Positions 14,246 to 14,466 of a stretch of 14,466 nt of DNA are shown in pieces. The stretch lies in assembly GCA_910587535.1 (NCBI GenBank), contig CAJUKM010000033.1, positions 1-14,466 of the forward strand, written 5' to 3'. Position 1 is the first letter of the stretch, and each line of letters opens with the position of its first letter. Source of the DNA: an uncultured Bacilli bacterium. GTDB lineage: Bacteria > Bacillota_I > Bacilli_A > RF39 > UBA660. The notes beneath the pieces were generated by a model that was not told the DNA's origin, made no database searches, and saw nothing but the letters and a program-made list of their open reading frames with translations. Position numbers and translations under genes: made by a program.

Positions 14246-14281
14246 AGATAAAAGTTATTGAAAACAGCTTTTATCTTTTTT
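14246..14281 (+). terminator. Rho-independent terminator of the surface-protein gene
   Basis: AGATAAAAGTT (14246-14256) pairs with AGCTTTTATCT (14266-14276) over 11 bp with one G-U, followed by a run of T (14276-14281). It lies 13 bp after the stop codon. Confidence 0.85.
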
Positions 14282-14299
14282 AAATAGAAATAGTAGCTC

Positions 14300-14328
14300 T
14301 TGAAAAAGTACTCGAAAAGTGGTAGATT
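14300..14328 (+). promoter_or_regulatory. Promoter of leader RNA copy 2
   Basis: TTGAAA (14300-14305) and TAGATT (14323-14328) are separated by 17 bp, with an extended -10 TG at 14320-14321. Transcription would start near 14335, just before the conserved GAAAGTAGTAAGG. Confidence 0.68.
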
Positions 14329-14336
14329 ATTAAATA

Positions 14337-14448
14337 GAAAGTAGTAAGGCTAAACCTATAAAAAACTTTCAAAACTTTAGTAAAAACTCTTGACAAGATG
14401 GTCCGCGAGGTGGCAACATTTAGAGGGAAGCTAAAGAGAAGTCCGGAT
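14337..14448 (+). ncRNA. Conserved structured 5' leader, copy 2 (gene lies beyond the window)
   Basis: Aligns with copy 1 over its whole length with about ten substitutions, a 1-nt deletion and a 6-nt insertion (around 14416-14421). Pairings are kept: A, AAGG (14346-14349) with TCTT (14388-14391) using one G-U; B, ACCT (14354-14357) with AGGT (14408-14411); C, CTTTAGT (14375-14381) with GCTAAAG (14430-14436), a G-U replacing the last G-C pair; D, TCCG (14402-14405) with CGGA (14444-14447), extended by a G-U. In D the G-C pair of copy 1 becomes T-A, a compensatory change. A downstream paralogue of the surface-protein gene is expected. Confidence 0.6.
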
Positions 14449-14466
14449 AAAAGAGAAGTCCGGATA
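14433..14466 (+). repeat. 17-bp direct repeat, two exact units at the window end
   Basis: The unit AAAGAGAAGTCCGGATA occurs at 14433-14449 and again at 14450-14466, where the window stops. Copy 1 of the leader has no such duplication. It duplicates the 3' arm of stem D, so either unit could pair with TCCG. It may be real or an artefact at a contig end. Confidence 0.75.

Overview
The window is a chromosomal segment of a low-GC, Gram-positive-type bacterium. It most likely belongs to Bacilli/Bacillota, close to the uncultured gut groups near Erysipelotrichia or RF39; this placement is inferred from AT-rich coding sequence, AAGGAGG-type ribosome binding sites, a str operon of Bacillus type (rpsL-rpsG-fusA, then tuf), a NrnA-type DHH protein and a TasA/camelysin-like surface protein. 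All twelve genes are on the + strand. All Trp codons are TGG and all stops are TAA (8) or TAG (4).

Left part (1-5250): a terminator of an upstream gene; an unrecognised 473-residue membrane protein; then a probable lysS operon with a near-consensus promoter. Class II lysyl-tRNA synthetase is followed at 12 and 23 bp by a 113-residue single-pass protein with a two-cysteine exposed domain and by a 598-residue membrane-anchored zinc metallopeptidase (HEYAH).

Centre (5251-9928): the str operon. rpsL has a strong promoter and a structured leader of about 90 nt; rpsG and fusA follow closely; tuf is separated by 199 bp that hold three stem-loops and a separate promoter, and it ends in a UUCG terminator. 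Two translation proteins carry surprising changes at normally invariant sites: S12 has Ile where P90 (E. coli numbering) should be, and EF-G has NKMG instead of NKMD in the G4 motif together with ADAL instead of GSAF in G5.

Right part (9929-14466): a DUF1653-type small protein, acetate kinase with a strong promoter, and the DHH phosphoesterase nrnA in the same operon, closed by a terminator. Then comes the most distinctive part: a TasA-like N-terminal module fused to a lectin-like/paralogous surface domain, preceded by a roughly 100-nt conserved leader. A second copy of that leader (about 85-90 % identical by eye), again with its own promoter, starts after the gene's terminator and runs to the end of the window, so another gene under the same control probably follows. 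The two leader copies share a pseudoknot-like set of pairings, including one compensatory base-pair change, which makes the leader a candidate undescribed cis-regulatory RNA.
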